A program made the translations under genes and the position numbers. Positions 48,627 to 59,580 of a DNA stretch of 64,000 nucleotides are shown piece by piece. The notes under the pieces were generated by a model. It saw nothing but the letters and a program-made list of their open reading frames with translations. It was not told the origin of the DNA and did no database searches. The DNA comes from Metallyticus violacea (Eukaryota; Arthropoda; Insecta; Mantodea; Metallyticidae). Each line of letters opens with the position of its first letter. The stretch's first letter is position 1. The DNA is taken from contig CM060846.1 of the NCBI GenBank assembly GCA_030762175.1, forward strand, positions 183,450,041 through 183,514,040, in the 5' to 3' direction.

Positions 48627-49660
48627 TGGGACTGGACCAGTCGTCATTTTCTATCCGGGCCCCACCCTGACCGGTAACATGCGGGCCGATGACAAGGCCG
48701 ACCTGAATCTACATTCCTTCTGTTGCGTGAATGCCGGGAACTAGCTCTAACTATAGGTTTGGATCAGCTACCTCTCTAGTTTCGCCTTTAATAATGGTAA
48801 TAATTTTAAGGAATTTTTTTTTTTCAAATTAAACTACACCCACACTATGTGCAATAATTTAAGTCAGTGAAGAGGAACCGCATCGCCGGTCGAGATTTGT
48901 ACCATAGCATGGTCAGCATGACTTCCAGCAACTCAACGGGAAGTACTGAACAAGAATAAGTACTTGCTTACATCCATATTATAATACAGACAAAAATGGT
49001 ATTCATAACTCTTGCACGAGAGTATTATGCCCTAAGAGGCCAGTGCAAACGTGTGTGTTCCACCATGAATTTGCGCAACATAAATTTTACAACTTAAAAT
49101 ATAAAACGCCCAGCTTTAATTAGCTTAATATATTGTGCAGTCTGAGCATTATTACCACGGTTCTAAAGTTCATTGTTAAAACGCACATAAAGCCTGGACT
49201 TGATCCCAGCTCAGTTATGTCCTGGAGAAAGAAGCTAAAAAGATTGGTTCGTTCAGTAAACATGAGGAGAGATCACTTCTACGGGATATGCAGAGCAATT
49301 AATTTGCTTTCACTAATAAATAAAAAGCAAAACTTATTTCATACCTTGTAGCGACATCTGAATAGCAAGAGCATGAAATGTTACAGGGAAATGTTCTTTG
49401 AAAATCACACTGTAATTGTTTAATTAAAATACATTACAAATGCTATTCCCCTATAACACATTTAGTATAGCAATATATACGCACTAGTCACATTTAGAGT
49501 TGAAACTAATTGTTACCTTGAAGTATATTTATGCGTTATATTTATTTATGACAGTACTGATGAATCCAGGAAGAGCGTTGTGTAAATGCAGAAGAACATA
49601 ACATAATATTTGGTAAAAGGAATGCATTACAATAACCTTTCAGAATGTTGCGCATGAAAC
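48627..49660. other. Unassigned sequence
   Basis: No gene recognised. A 72-codon plus frame at 49133-49351 precedes the non-LTR remnant and could be part of it, but has no motif of its own. Confidence 0.35.
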
Positions 49661-49661
49661 T

Positions 49662-50406
49662 GTGAAAACAGACACATGGCGTTTAAAAGAAAAGCAAGGA
49701 CCCCTAAAAACAGGAGTATCAGAAGAAATATATGGACAGAGGTTATTTTCGAGCACCTTTGGCAACTCAAAATTATCTCAGTCCTTTCCAAAATGGATGA
49801 CGGAAAATCAGCTCAAAATAACGATGCCAATAGCTGTCGGATCTCGGATGATGACAACCAGGCAACGGATGAATGACAAACGATTTGGTATTAACGAACA
49901 TGCAAGAATAGTGAGACAGAATGTACGAGACAATGCAAGCAAAATTATGGAACTTGAAAAATAATTAACAGCCAGGAAAGTAGACGTTGCAATTATAAAT
50001 GTAACTAAGAAAAAAAACTGCATCTAGAAAATACAAATATGATCTATAGTTCTGGAAGAAAAAAGTAATTCTATTCTAGCCTCTAAATATTGGTCAAAAT
50101 GGATTCATAGGCTATAGATGAACCAATGTTCATTATATACAAATGGCAGAACTTTTTGATGATGTTCGTATATATCGGCTCGGTGAATTTAACAGTGATC
50201 GCTTTATTGTAAAAGCTAAAATGAAATTTTTAACAAGAGAGGGGAAAAAATTCTCAAACAAACAAATTATTTGGAAAAATTATCTACTAATGGATTTTTC
50301 AATAAAATATCCATATAAAAGAAGAATTACGAATATTGCAAAACAATATGAAAAAAGTGATGATACCGAAAAAGAATTAGAAAAACTTTTTTTTTTAATC
50401 GACTGA
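49662..50406 (+). pseudogene. Non-LTR retrotransposon endonuclease remnant
   Basis: The plus frame at 50143-50406 begins MAELFDDVRIYRLGEFNSDR followed by FIVKAKMKF. This matches the C-terminal end of the apurinic-type endonuclease of non-LTR retrotransposons (consensus DVRxYRGAEINSDHFLVxAKxK), where SDH holds a catalytic His. Here His is Arg. The frame after it is Lys/Glu-rich, like the linker before RT. The upstream frame (49662-49964) is basic with no firm motif. No RT motif (YADD-type) was seen downstream. Confidence 0.55.
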
Positions 50407-51260
50407 AGAATGTTTAGGAATCACATACAAAAACTTAACAAGAAAAACATTTACAACTAAAAAGAAGAGCTTAAAATAGCGACAGTGAAAATGAAAAGTT
50501 CTAGCAGAAGTAGTTACAAAATAAATATGAAAATTACATATAAAATATAAAATGAAAATAGAAAATATTAAAAAACTGGTGAAAATAACACAAATTTGGG
50601 TAAATTACATCGCTAATATTGAGAATGACTTCATGGTTATAAAATATTAAATAAGGAACAGAAAGATGTACTGACATCTTAATGATAAGAGAGAAACAAT
50701 GACTGTAACATTATAAAGAACAATGGACAATAAGAAAACCGTAAAAAATGAATGACAGGCAGTTCACCTTAAGTAGATCCAATAGAAATGTGGAAATTAG
50801 AAAAAGGTAACATTGAAGCAAAGATAATAAGGTATCTAGTCCCAGTTGGTAGCTGATTCTCTTACCAGATGTAAGCGTTGCAATAATACTAAATTATCCA
50901 AATCTTGCTCTACACCAAGAATATGTTGACTCCAAGGGAGAAAGTAAACTTACAACTTGTTGCGAAACACATGTTATTAGTATTTCATCAAGGTTACTGG
51001 AGTTAAGCACAGGATTAAGAACTAAGACTTCGAACGCTTTTACTGATCAATGTATTTATTGTCCACTGCAAAGCAATTAAAATCAAGGCAAAGAGAGCGG
51101 AAAAACAAGAGATAAGAGCTACACTCCTAATGCAAAAACCGTGTTATTATTTAAGAATGTTCAAATGCGAGTTCACAATGTTTTAAATTCTAAAACGTGT
51201 TGTCCCCCTTAGTTAAATGTCTAGGTATCATTTTTACACTTTTACAGGCTGGGCCAGTCA
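50407..51260. other. Unassigned A+T-rich sequence
   Basis: A-rich, with short Lys-rich frames. It may be the decayed continuation of the non-LTR element, but I see no reverse transcriptase motif. Confidence 0.35.
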
Positions 51261-51264
51261 GTCT

Positions 51265-51535
51265 TGAGTTCAACGCCCGGTTTTACTACTGAGGCACCAC
51301 AGGTGGTGGACATTGATGATACATGAGATGAAAGGATTATTAGGAAAGGATTTTTTTAAGGAAGAAAAAGTTCCAGGCCTAAATTTAGGGTACCTCGTCG
51401 ACATATGCCATTTATGAGGACTGAGGAAAACCTGGAAAAACTCTCAGTCAGGGAGGACGGTCCTGGCGGGATTCGAACTCCAGACCTCACGCTCAGGAAT
51501 TCACGCCTCGACGACGTGGGACACCGTGACGTTTG
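51265..51535 (-). mobile_element. SINE-B
   Basis: Minus strand: ttcaacgcccggttttacta, gatgatacatgagatgaaag, gttccaggcctaaatttagg, ggacggtcctggcgggattc and a mutated head (cgacgacgtgggacaccgtg). Confidence 0.9.
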
Positions 51536-52609
51536 CATTAGTACGTTAGAATTTCTGCTTATTACAACAATACATTTAAGTGCCAGTTTGAAAGGGCCAT
51601 CTCCATGGGGGGCTATTGATATACAAAATAATTTTTAATATATTAATAAATTACAAATAAGCAAACAGTTAAATTCTATCCAAACTACAGTTTTTCATCG
51701 CGATGAAAAACATTTGGATCATTTCTTTTTAATTCGGTACCCTGTACTAATAAGAACAGTGAGTTAATTTACTATACACACATTCACAGAGATTAGGTAA
51801 ATTTCTGACGTAAGTGAGGCAGCTCAGGTCTGAAAACAACCGGGGAGGGGGATGGTAGGAGACAAATGGATTGAATTGTAGCTGTTCCTGGTCCCCCATC
51901 AATTACAGAGTAATGGAGGTAATTAACATGCATAATTTTAACACTAGAACGCACGAGCTTCAAGTAGCGCTAAAATGACCGTTAGCTGTAAACTGACCAC
52001 TACTATTTTCCTATGCATTTTTAATAATTTTTCTCACTGAATACTATGAATTTTCTGCCTTATCGCTTTCTAGCCTGCTATGATGGTATAGAGGGAACGA
52101 CTATGCCTCTAAATTGCAAGTCAGGTTCGAATCCATTTTGAATTCAGCTTCCGGAGTGAGTTTCTATATACTTGGTGTCTGCTCGATATAAGTGCTCTTC
52201 TGACTCAGATCGATGAAATTTCTTACTTACCAGACGACTGTAGTGATGTAGAAGGAACAATTTCAGCTTGAATCACACTTCCGGTTTCAGATATTATTGT
52301 ATTCATGCATTTTGCTCACGAATCACGTATATGTTTAGCGCTTTATGTCCTCTGGCCCCTTTGCCGATTCATTTAATTTGTTGGTATTTAGTGATGCATT
52401 CACATCTGTGTTCATGCATTCTTTTGTTCATCTTTCATAGGCCATTTCAGGCTAAATGCTTTTTAACAAAAAAGAATTATTTATTTTTTGTTTCAAGTGT
52501 AAGCGCATGTTTTCTCGAAAATAAGAAATGTTTTATTATATGAATTGGGTTTGCTCTATGGTATGTAGAAACAAATTATTTGTACGAAAAAGACATATTT
52601 TATTTATTA
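51536..52609. other. Unassigned sequence with tRNA-like stretch
   Basis: No gene recognised. At 52078-52132 the plus strand has tatgatggtatagagggaac (A-box-like) and caagtcaggttcgaatccat (a perfect GGTTCGAATCC B box). This is either a tRNA pseudogene or the head of another SINE. I could not form a convincing cloverleaf. Confidence 0.35.
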
Positions 52610-52620
52610 TATACAGAAAG

Positions 52621-52910
52621 GTTGTTTACTTTAAATTAGTGTTTAACGCCCGTTTTTACTACTAAGGCACCACAGGCGATGGACATGTTGATACATGAGA
52701 TGAAATGATAAATTGGGAAAGGATATTTTTTTAAGGAGGGAAGCGTTCCAGACCTAAGTTTTAGGGTATCTCCCCGGCATTTGCCAGTTATGAGGACTGA
52801 GGAAAACCTGGAAAAAAACCCCAGTCAGGGAGAACGGTCCTGGTGGGATTCGAACCCCAGACCTCCCGCTCACGAGTCCGCGCCTTAACGACCTCGGCCA
52901 CCCTTGGCGG
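52621..52910 (-). mobile_element. SINE-B, full length with TSD
   Basis: Minus-strand SINE-B from gtgtttaacgcccgttttta to the head ggccacccttggcgg, with an intact B box. A perfect 11-bp TSD, tatacagaaag, lies at 52610-52620 and 52911-52921. It is the cleanest SINE-B copy in the window and makes a good reference. Confidence 0.95.
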
Positions 52911-52921
52911 TATACAGAAAG

Positions 52922-53718
52922 CTGTAACATTGAAACATTCTCAGAGATAGTGGTATGACACTCATCGCGGAGTTTTTGATTATACAAGAACCACATAAAA
53001 TTGTTGCATGTCTAAAAACTGTCTTTGGTTTCATTTTTCTTAAATAACCCTATTTGACATGCCTTGTGTTTAGCGAGCTTAGATATTCAGTGATGAGTAA
53101 AGATGACAGTAGTGGATGAAAGCTACGTGAAAATAAAAAACTAAGCGAAATTTTAGACATGGACACAAGAGCTGATAAACAATGACTCCCGCACTGCGCT
53201 GCAGTGAGTTGTGCAGCGATGATTATTGTCGGTTACAATTACGCAATACACGTATTAAGTAACAGGTAAGGAAGCGGTCAGCTGACCCCTGCGGGAACCG
53301 TTGGTAAATTTCATATTATTTTAACGAGTTACGCCTGAAAAAAAATGGTGAGTTAATCGTCATTAAAAGGCATTAAAAGTCACAAAAGAATAGAAAACAG
53401 TTCCAAAAACAGTAAAAATATGAGCATTCGAAAATTAAAAGCGTTCTAGTGTTAAATTAGCAACTGCGTAATTACTTGCAGGTATGTTATGCCTTTCAGA
53501 TCGAAGAGACTTCGATGGCTCAGTCCGTGTATGTAAATTTGAGATTGCATAGCGATTAAAGGTGATCATAATGTATCTATGTGTAATTTCGGTACTATTT
53601 AAGTAGTAATACGTAATGGCATAGCAAATGTCAAGGAAGAACTCTAGCCTCTCTTGGAACACGGTAAGGCCAGCAGTTCGGAAGTCGAACAATAGATACT
53701 AATTCTTTCACGAATTAA
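52922..53718. other. Unassigned sequence
   Basis: No gene recognised. An 85-codon minus frame at 53435-53692 has no domain. Confidence 0.4.
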
Positions 53719-54010
53719 GTTGATTTGGTTTATTTACGGACGCTCTTTAACATCTCAGGTCATCAGCGTCCCATTCAATTCAGGGGGTGAAACGGCCGAC
53801 AAATTTTGCTCAGAGGTCTCTTTTTTCAGGCTTGAGGTTCTTTATCGTGCCGTAAATGCACGACACGGGACCCACAGCTGTACTCCCTTCCAAAGGAAGC
53901 CATACTTAAGATATTTACGCCCGAAAAAATCCATCGATTCTGGCCGGGTTCGAAACCGCGATCTTGGGTTTAAAGTTAAGTATGGCTACCACTACATCAT
54001 CAGGACCGAC
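53719..54010 (-). mobile_element. SINE-A, full length
   Basis: Minus-strand SINE-A from ttggtttatttacggacgct to the head catcatcaggaccgac. B-box complement GGGTTCGAAACCG. No clear TSD. The 173-codon plus frame through it (53720-54241) is a SINE translation plus flank, not a gene. Confidence 0.92.
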
Positions 54011-54540
54011 AGGAATGCAGTGAGCGAGCGGTCAGTTACGAAATCGGTCAGTCTTCATCGGTCTTGGGGTAGTCTCGGCACATCAGCGTCGCCCGGCAGT
54101 CAGTGGAAGAGCTGCCTAAGCGGCATCAACATTAATAGCGCCGAGACAGGCATAGCCGCTTCTACTCAAGCTGCCCGAGCGAATAATAGTGCAGCGATAG
54201 AACTTCACTGCAGCAGCACTTTATTAATATACGGCATCTAACTGGTTGAACATAAGTGCAACAAGTGTCTGCCTAACTATCGCCTCACAGTGGTCTGACG
54301 CGAGACGCCGATGTACGCATTTGTAATAAAATAAACTACGCCATCCAGTGTAATAACGAGCTGCTATTCTTCATCAGCTTCTACCTTTAATATTCCTTTA
54401 CTTGGTTCTGGCTAGCAATCAGCTTCCAAAATTCAGCGGAAAGTCCTGGAGAGAGCCTCACGGAGGAAGTGTCTTATACTAATTAACAAACACCATAGAG
54501 CCTAAATACAACTCCTTCCTAGCCCCCTAACATTAAATGT
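54011..54540. other. GC-richer block, possibly a decayed LTR
   Basis: This block is more GC-rich than its surroundings (gtcagtcttcatcggtcttg, cgtcgcccggcagtcagtgg, cagtggtctgacgcgagacg) and contains gtaataaaataaactacgcc, which could be a polyadenylation signal in an LTR. No second LTR, PBS or coding region was found, so this is a weak suggestion. Confidence 0.25.
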
Positions 54541-54812
54541 TTTTCATAATCCAGTTCCGTGTTATCCATAATGGCATTTCTTTAAATTGGTTATATATAA
54601 TTTTAGTATTTTTTAAATTCTTCTTCTTTTGGCATTTATTTTATTTTATTTTTATTTTTTTTATTTATATTGTTGAATATATTAGTTATATATCTTATTG
54701 TGAATATGTAAATATTCATTCATTGAAACGTTAGAGCTGTAGTCCCGGGCGACAGCGCAGAGAATCGCACTCCTCAGTCCCGAAAGGGAGATCTGTTTGC
54801 GTGACTGCATGT

Positions 54813-55070
54813 ATTTTTTATTTATTTTTTTAATGGTGTTTAACGGCCGTTTTTACTACTGAGGTTACCACAGGCGTTGAACACTATGAGATATGAAATG
54901 ATAAACTGGGAAAGGATTTATTTTAAAGAAGGAAATGTTCCAGGCCTAATTTTAAGAATACCTCCTCAGCACTTGCCAGTTATGAGGACTGAGGAAAACC
55001 TGAAAAAAAATAACCACACCTCCCGCTCACGATTACGCGCCTTAACGACCTCGGCCACCCGTGGCGGTAT
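54813..55070 (-). mobile_element. SINE-B with internal deletion and TSD
   Basis: Minus-strand SINE-B: gtgtttaacggccgttttta, gttccaggcctaattttaag, ggactgaggaaaacctgaaa, then a direct jump to cacctcccgctcacgattac and the head ggccacccgtggcgg. About 40 bp covering the B-box region (ggacggtcctggcgggattc in other copies) is missing. TSD gactgcatgt at 54803-54812 and gaccgcatgt at 55071-55080. Confidence 0.9.
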
Positions 55071-55214
55071 GACCGCATGTGAAAGAGTAAATATTGCATG
55101 TGTTAAATTTTTGTTAAAGGTAATGCAACCCATGTGTTGTCCACCGTATCGTTCTAGTCGCAATATATTCCTTATTACAAAAACGAGTTTTTTACTAAGC
55201 TTTTTTTTTTCTTT

Positions 55215-55700
55215 TTGGAATTCGCAATTAATTTATATATACACACACCATAACCTTACCTTAATCTTGAGTAAATCCTGGAAACCATTGGACCCAGTGG
55301 TTTGTCGTATCTCGCTACAGCCTATGCTCACCTCCTTTTCGTAAATACAACTTAACAGGAGCAGTTAAATCATTGCAATTTTTCACGCTTTGCCATATTG
55401 GAATTCGCAATACACACACACACACACACTAACTCTACTGCTAACCTTGGATAAATCCTAGAAACCAGTGGACCCAGTGGTTTGCTGCAGTTTACTACGG
55501 CCTGACGGCCTACGCTCACTTTCTTTTCGTAAATACAAGTTGTTAGGGGCGGGTAAATCACTGTAATGGTGGCAAATCTCCTTTGATTGCGGCAGGAAAA
55601 AAGTTGGCATATATTAATTTGTAGTAAATTATGTGCGTGGTACAATGTGAGCGAGTAAATGCTTGTAATGGTGGCAAGTTTCCTTTAATTCCGGCAGAAA
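55215..55700. repeat. Tandem duplication with a (CA)n core
   Basis: Two copies of a unit of about 185 bp start at 55217 and 55400 (both ggaattcgcaat...cacacac...aaatcctggaaacca-like...ttttcgtaaatacaa). A shorter repeated segment (aatggtggcaaatctccttt and aatggtggcaagtttccttt) follows at about 55565 and 55668. Confidence 0.8.
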
Positions 55701-55719
55701 AAACAAAAGCATCAGAATG

Positions 55720-55795
55720 TACAGATTCGAACCGACTACCTTCACAATTATAGCATGACGCTCTAACCGCCTGAGTTATTGGATGATATAAATAA
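55720..55795 (-). mobile_element. tRNA-like sequence (SINE head or tRNA pseudogene)
   Basis: The minus strand reads ataactcaggcggttagagc (A-box-like D-arm) and gtagtcggttcgaatctgta (B box GGTTCGAATC). An anticodon-type stem can form around ctataat, but two of its five pairs are wobbles, the acceptor stem does not pair, and the anticodon position would be ATA. It may be the head of a minus-strand SINE whose body is the duplicated region at 55215-55700. Confidence 0.5.
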
Positions 55796-56456
55796 AAACA
55801 AGCAATTGCTCACAAGCAAGTTAAGAATCGAGCATCAGTTCGTGGTTTCGTATAAATAAAAAAGTTCCTCTTCGCCGAGCATTTGCTATCAGCCGACAAG
55901 CAAGTGCTTGGTGACCTTCACCACGGCATATCCGCTAAGTAAATAAACACGCCCAGTCTTCTGTCAGGAGGCGAGTTAAATCTTTGCTGCACTTAAAAAT
56001 TCATATAATATTCATGTTAAGCATACTCGCATTTTATAAAGTGAGTGGAGATATAGATTTTGAATACCAGAAATGAAGTTAATGGTTTGGCAAATTATTG
56101 AATAAAAATCCAGATTCGCCCGACTTTCAAAAGATGATGTTCATTCCCTTCATAAATTCAAGCCCTAATTTCTTAAATATGATAGCATTAAGAACTTTTT
56201 CATTTGCCAAATGGTATATTCCATGTGAATTATTAGTGCTTGCGTTTTGAATTATTGTATTGATATCTTCTCCAATTAGGCAATTAAAATCTATATAAAA
56301 TTAATAATTTCGAATTGTTATAAGTGTTATCATGAATTAAATATGTACGAAGTAGGAAGTAAGAGGTTCGTTTCATTAAAAGTTAATTTATGGTCGGTAT
56401 TATCGGAAATTCTTTAGTTATAATCCGGTTTTCATTTGTGCGAGGAATTCTACTCC
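55796..56456. other. Unassigned A+T-rich sequence
   Basis: No gene or catalogued repeat recognised. Confidence 0.4.
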
Positions 56457-56482
56457 ACGTACGTGCACGTGCACGTGCCCTC
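56457..56482. promoter_or_regulatory. Clustered CACGTG/ACGTG words
   Basis: ccacgtacgtgcacgtgcac continues to gtgccc: overlapping ACGTG and CACGTG palindromes. CACGTG is the E-box bound by bHLH and bHLH-PAS factors, and ACGTG is the core of hypoxia- and xenobiotic-type elements. Function is unproven; the alternating purine-pyrimidine run could be a simple repeat. Confidence 0.3.
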
Positions 56483-56799
56483 ACTTGTATATCGCTTTGT
56501 TTATGTATGTCTTCCGGTAATGAGAGCGGGCCGCCATGACCTCACTCACATTCTGTCTAGCGATAACATGCCGGTTAGATGAAATCATTCAGGAATGTGC
56601 TTGCATATGAGGACATTTAAAATTAGCAAGCAACAAACATTTCTCCCAGAGGAAAGTTTAGTATTGGAACTACATTGTGCGATGTACCTCTACCAGCACC
56701 AACAGATTAACAGCTTCTCGAGTTTGTTCTTTAAAACCTACACTTATACACACAGTACCCGTGAATTTGCCCCGAAATATGAGAGTCGTTTGCACTCAT

Positions 56800-57010
56800 A
56801 TCGGCTATTAGATCAAAGACCATAATAGTAATAACCTCGAGGATACTGTTTTCTGGAAATCGAGTGCCCTTTGTACACGAAGTGAATTCCGAGAGGATCT
56901 TGAAGAGTTTAAAAACATTGGAGAAAATCAAATTGAGGCTGTGGGGGTTGCGAGGGAAAATGCTATCTGTTCAGATACATTTGAAAGCAACGATTTTAAA
57001 GTGTTATAAA
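56800..57010 (+). pseudogene. Unrecognised protein-like open stretch
   Basis: A plus frame without Met, opening just after a stop at about 56810 and closing at about 57009, reads NNLEDTVFWKSSALCTRSEF and continues through REDLEEFKNIGENQIEAV to SDTFESNDFKVL. Composition is ordinary for a soluble protein (acidic, helical), unlike nearby frames. A neighbouring frame upstream (APKYESRLHSYRLLDQ) may be the same coding sequence before a frameshift. I do not recognise the family. It may be a transposon gene tail, an exon, or chance. Confidence 0.35.
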
Positions 57011-57299
57011 TTGTACGGATTTTTGCTTATGTGCAGCTGTTCGGTGACCATGGCAACAACTACTCCTTTAAGCGTTAAATCCGATATCTTTGAGACGGTA
57101 CTTGGCAATACTCTTTGCTAACACTGCTCAATGAGCAAGTTTGATGGTTAGTAAAGGCCTCAAAGCTTTCAAAAACAGTCTAGTAGACCCAGCTACCATA
57201 TAGCCTTTAAAACCATTTTTCTCCAAAAAGGAATAAAATTGGGCGAAGAACGGGAGAGTTTAATCGTGACGTTCACGCTGTTCAAGAGCAGATTTTTCT
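57011..57299. other. Unassigned sequence
   Basis: No gene recognised. The 85-codon plus frame at 56864-57121 overlaps the protein-like stretch in another frame and is less convincing. Confidence 0.35.
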
Positions 57300-57730
57300 G
57301 ATTAAAATGTGCATTGAAAACATTTCCCATCAGTTGTACAACGTTGCTTCCCCTGGTAAATCCGTCACGTCACAGAAATCCTTAATCCAACATTAAATTG
57401 TAGTGCACGCCCTTTAACCACGCGTCCATTTTGTCCATAAAGATTTTCGTACACCTGCCAAATGTTGCCATCGTTGACATATTTGGAGCCATCTTTATGT
57501 ATCTATGGAAGGAACTGCTGTAGGACTGCAAAAGTGCAGGAATAACGTGTACGTATCTATAAATGTTTTTATGCTTGAATTTTTCCACGTTTTCCTCTTT
57601 AACGTCCAATTGAAACGTTGTACAACGCTGGCTATGACATTGTTATTCTTTGTAGTGTAATGTTTTACATCATATTGTGTTAAAAATGCTTTAAAGGTTT
57701 GATGGTAAAGTCGGTTCCTTTATATGTATG
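57300..57730 (-). pseudogene. Retroviral/Polinton-type integrase relic
   Basis: The minus strand, in shifting frames, shows the second half of an rve-type integrase: a KGTDF piece (consensus DKGTEF, about 57715), HYTTKNNNVIASVVQRFNWT (consensus FFTTxNxxKAxVVERFNRT, about 57600-57680), YRYVHVIPALLQSYSSSFHR (consensus RYIDILPDLVxSYNxSYHR, about 57510-57570), IKMAPN, WQVYENLYG and a C-terminal LQFNVGLRISV (consensus FKVGDxVRIS). The catalytic Glu of VVERFN is Gln, and at least two frameshifts and a stop break the frame. This integrase type occurs in Polinton/Maverick elements and in some LTR retroelements. No neighbouring gene settles which. Confidence 0.7.
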
Positions 57731-58087
57731 CAGCACCTTGGGAACCCAATGAGAATACATAGTTTTAAGCACTTAAAGTTAACGTTTTTCAACACCTTTT
57801 CTCGCAAAGCGAGCTTGGCCTTAAGACGGTACCGTCATAGGACCCTAAGTTGTGCGCTATGACGATGATGCCATGTGATTTGAACCCGTTTGTGTGATGT
57901 GATGAAACAACCGTTTATTGGGTTTCTTGTCAAACACCCATTCTTTCACACCACACTCCGTGCAATAACTCATTTTGTGAGTTTCTCAATGCACAAGTCA
58001 CAGGCTTGAAACAGCAAGCACGATGTGGCACGTACTCATATACATAGTTTATCTAAGCCTCATATTAATATATCCTTCGCAATTAAT
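57731..58087. other. Unassigned sequence
   Basis: It may contain the N-terminal remains of the integrase on the minus strand, but I could not trace the first two catalytic Asp motifs with confidence. Confidence 0.3.
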
Positions 58088-58159
58088 CATTTCATTGCAT
58101 GTATCATCAATGCCCACCGCCTGTGGTGCCTCCGTAATAAAAACGAGCGTTAAGCACTA

Positions 58160-58161
<2 letters not shown>
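58088..58161 (+). mobile_element. SINE-B 3'-end fragment
   Basis: Plus strand: catgtatcatcaatgcccac, cgcctgtggtgcctccgtaa, then aaaacgagcgttaagcacta. Its tail merges into (AT)n. Confidence 0.85.

Positions 58162-58203
<42 letters not shown>
58161..58203. repeat. (AT)n microsatellite on a SINE-B tail
   Basis: About 21 AT units directly after the SINE-B end. Confidence 0.95.
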
Positions 58204-58205
<2 letters not shown>

Positions 58206-59241
58206 CCCCATATTCACAGGTTTATTACACGAAGGGCGGACGTATTATACATTGCACACATATATGATTTTAGGGTAATAATTTCCTTTAGTTAAATGAT
58301 TATTAAAACAGATCTGCCCGTTGAAGCACGATGATAAGCGCGGCATCTCACGTGCCTATCAAATGACAGTGGGCAGCATTGGCGGCACGTGACGCAGTTT
58401 AGTTCGCACTGATGCAGTTTTTTGTGAGTGAAATTGACAATATCTGCAATACCATTAACAATTCAAGACCCCGTAGAGATGCACAATTGCGTTAAAATTC
58501 CCATTGTGCAATATTACATTAATATGCTTGTCATTATTTTTAGATTAGCAGAGTCCATTTTTCCCGCTGTAGTCGCCCAAAACAGTGAGAGAATAATTCT
58601 TTAGTACCCCGAAATTCTCTAACGCCATCGATAGTAAGTGGTCCATTAGATTTGCCTATGCTCTCGCTCAGCATTAGAGCCCTTTGTTTTTGCGGAATTT
58701 GATGGTGCGCTATACACTTATAATTTACATCCCCGTCAGTATTGGCTTTGCATACTGCGATGGCTCAAGCTAAACAAAGATGGTCTTTGTTCTTGATTAC
58801 GAGGATCCCTCTGTTTTTACTAGTCAGTGCAGTGCTTGTAGCACGAACCCGATTCCTCCTTTGGCTAAAAACATGATAATTCTAGTGATTCATTCAACAA
58901 AATTTCCTTATTAACCTGCATTATTTTCTCCTCGGATTTTAATATGCCCTAGGGATTCACTTGGTCTAACTTGCGTACGTTCATATTAAATGGTCCAATA
59001 GGATGTTTGATATCATGAATAGTAAGTAATTACTAAAAACAGGCTCTTTGTTTAACATTTTGTTTGCAAATACTAAAATGTCTGTAAACACTTTAGAAAT
59101 GCATTGGTTCGGATCTGCATCTCAGGGCATCGAACTCACTACGATATTCGCTTCACAATGACCTAAATAAATTTTCTTTACTATCATCTGCCTATGATCG
59201 GTAATTTCCAAACTCGGTTGGAAGGCGAGATCGTCACTTAC
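58204..59241. other. Unassigned sequence; putative intron 5' end at its right edge
   Basis: No gene recognised. On the minus strand its right edge (59241) would be the first base of an intron if the splice-donor consensus described next is used. Confidence 0.35.
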
Positions 59242-59580
59242 CTGTGTAAATTGACCATTGCGGCCTCTAGCGGTGTCAATGTAAGGCATGTTGTAGGCGG
59301 AAGACATGCCGATGTCAATAGAAGCAATATTGCTGCCAATGGAAAACATTCTGGTGTCATTAGACTCCATCATGGTGTCAATGGAAGACATGTTGTTGTC
59401 GGCGGAAGACATGCCGGTGTCAATGGAACCAATGTTGCTGCCAATGGAAAAGATGCTGGTATCAATAGAGGCCATGATGGTATCGATGGAAGGCATGCTG
59501 TCATCGGCGGAAGACTTTCCGGTGTCAATGGAAGCAATGCTGTTGCCATTGGAAAACATACTGGTGTCAATAGAATCCAT
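59242..59580 (-). CDS. Candidate coding exon made of 21-bp repeats, ending at a splice donor
   Basis: The minus frame starts at a Met at 59580 and is open to 59122. It consists of repeated heptads such as SIDTGMS, SADDSMP and SIDTIMA, rich in Ser, Ile, Asp, Met and Asn. At 59244-59235 the minus strand reads CAG|GTAAGTG, a perfect metazoan 5' splice-site consensus, so the exon could end at 59242 after GRNGQFTQ. The stop-to-stop frame opens at about 59617. There is no signal peptide or known domain. Against coding: the 21-bp period keeps other frames open too. I do not recognise a protein family. Confidence 0.35.

Noticed and set aside
53720..54241. Longest open frame (173 codons, plus)
   Set aside because: The first 95 codons translate a minus-strand SINE-A and the rest the adjacent GC-rich block. 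No domain.
54877..55344. 155-codon plus frame
   Set aside because: Mostly the antisense of a SINE-B, followed by a (CA)-rich duplicated region.
55720..55795. Functional tRNA gene
   Set aside because: A and B boxes are visible but the acceptor stem does not pair, the anticodon stem is weak and the implied anticodon is unusual, so it is called tRNA-like only.
58023..58295. 90-codon plus frame with a Tyr-Ile run
   Set aside because: Runs through a SINE-B end and an (AT)n microsatellite.
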